Position numbers and translations under genes: made by a program
The notes under the pieces: model-generated
What the model saw: the letters and a program-made list of their open reading frames with translations, nothing else
What the model was told of the DNA's origin: nothing
The model's database searches: none
Shown: piece after piece, positions 13,693 to 13,764 of the stretch
Position numbering within the stretch: position 1 is the stretch's first letter
How the letters are laid out: every line of letters begins with the position of its first letter
Origin: Oscillospiraceae bacterium
Lineage (GTDB): Bacteria > Bacillota > Clostridia > Oscillospirales > Oscillospiraceae
Direction: 5' to 3'
Assembly (NCBI GenBank): GCA_017409645.1
Contig: JAFQSI010000164.1
Location: 1-13,764 of the forward strand
DNA: 13,764 bases

Positions 13693-13764
13693 TAGGGGTA
13701 TAACCCCTTATTCCTCGCATAACGCGTCAACGCGTAAGTACGATGTCACTCGCGTAGGGTTACG
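13693..13764 (-). other. Palindrome-rich edge and possible C-terminal end of a minus-strand ORF
   Basis: On the minus strand one frame is open from the window edge for 18 codons and stops with TAA at 13710-13708; its last residues read RVDALCEE. Eighteen codons is too short to prove coding. The region also has AGGGGT-ATA-ACCCCT (13694-13708) and two copies of the palindrome ACGCGT (13722-13727, 13730-13735) separated by CA. I recognise no protein family here. Confidence 0.3.

Overview
The window looks like chromosome of a high-GC gut-type Clostridia, probably Oscillospiraceae-like. The grounds are strong AGGAGG-type ribosome sites, Firmicutes-specific YlmH and DUF896 proteins, an SLH-domain surface protein, and GC-rich inverted-repeat elements of a kind I associate with that group. 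Species cannot be fixed from the sequence.

Layout. (1) 18-1049: a stand-alone CysK-type PLP enzyme with its own promoter and terminator. (2) 1113-4781: a tight plus-strand cluster of three genes. A signal-peptide protein with a C-terminal membrane anchor comes first. Next is a lipoprotein whose C-terminus matches the LHH (HNH/Endo VII superfamily) nuclease toxin domain. Last is a cytoplasmic protein of ten Sel1 repeats, placed where an immunity gene would sit. (3) 4828-5830, minus strand: ylmH followed by a DUF896/YnzC-like gene, meeting the Sel1 gene tail to tail around a shared stem-loop. (4) 5831-6065: a divergent control region with a promoter for each direction and a 101-bp near-perfect inverted repeat that falls inside the predicted ylmH leader RNA. 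(5) 6066-13608: seven plus-strand genes packed as one operon, with three ATGA overlaps, one TAATG junction and gaps of at most 20 nt, ending at a strong terminator. They are an HI0933-family flavoprotein, a GNAT acetyltransferase, a TIR-methyltransferase fusion, a second FAD-dependent oxidoreductase, an SLH surface protein, a hexapeptide sugar O-acetyltransferase and a DUF6056-like polytopic membrane protein. (6) 13655-13764: a minus-strand terminator and small palindromes, probably the tail of a gene or insertion element lying outside the window.

How they fit together. The last three operon genes suggest cell-envelope glycan modification and surface display. The GNAT and TIR-methyltransferase genes are much more A+T-rich than both flanking flavoprotein genes and look like an acquired two-gene cassette translationally coupled into a resident operon. 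The best candidates for something undescribed are this GNAT/TIR-methyltransferase pair and the surface protein/LHH lipoprotein/Sel1 trio. All functional statements are from reading motifs by eye; no database search was possible.
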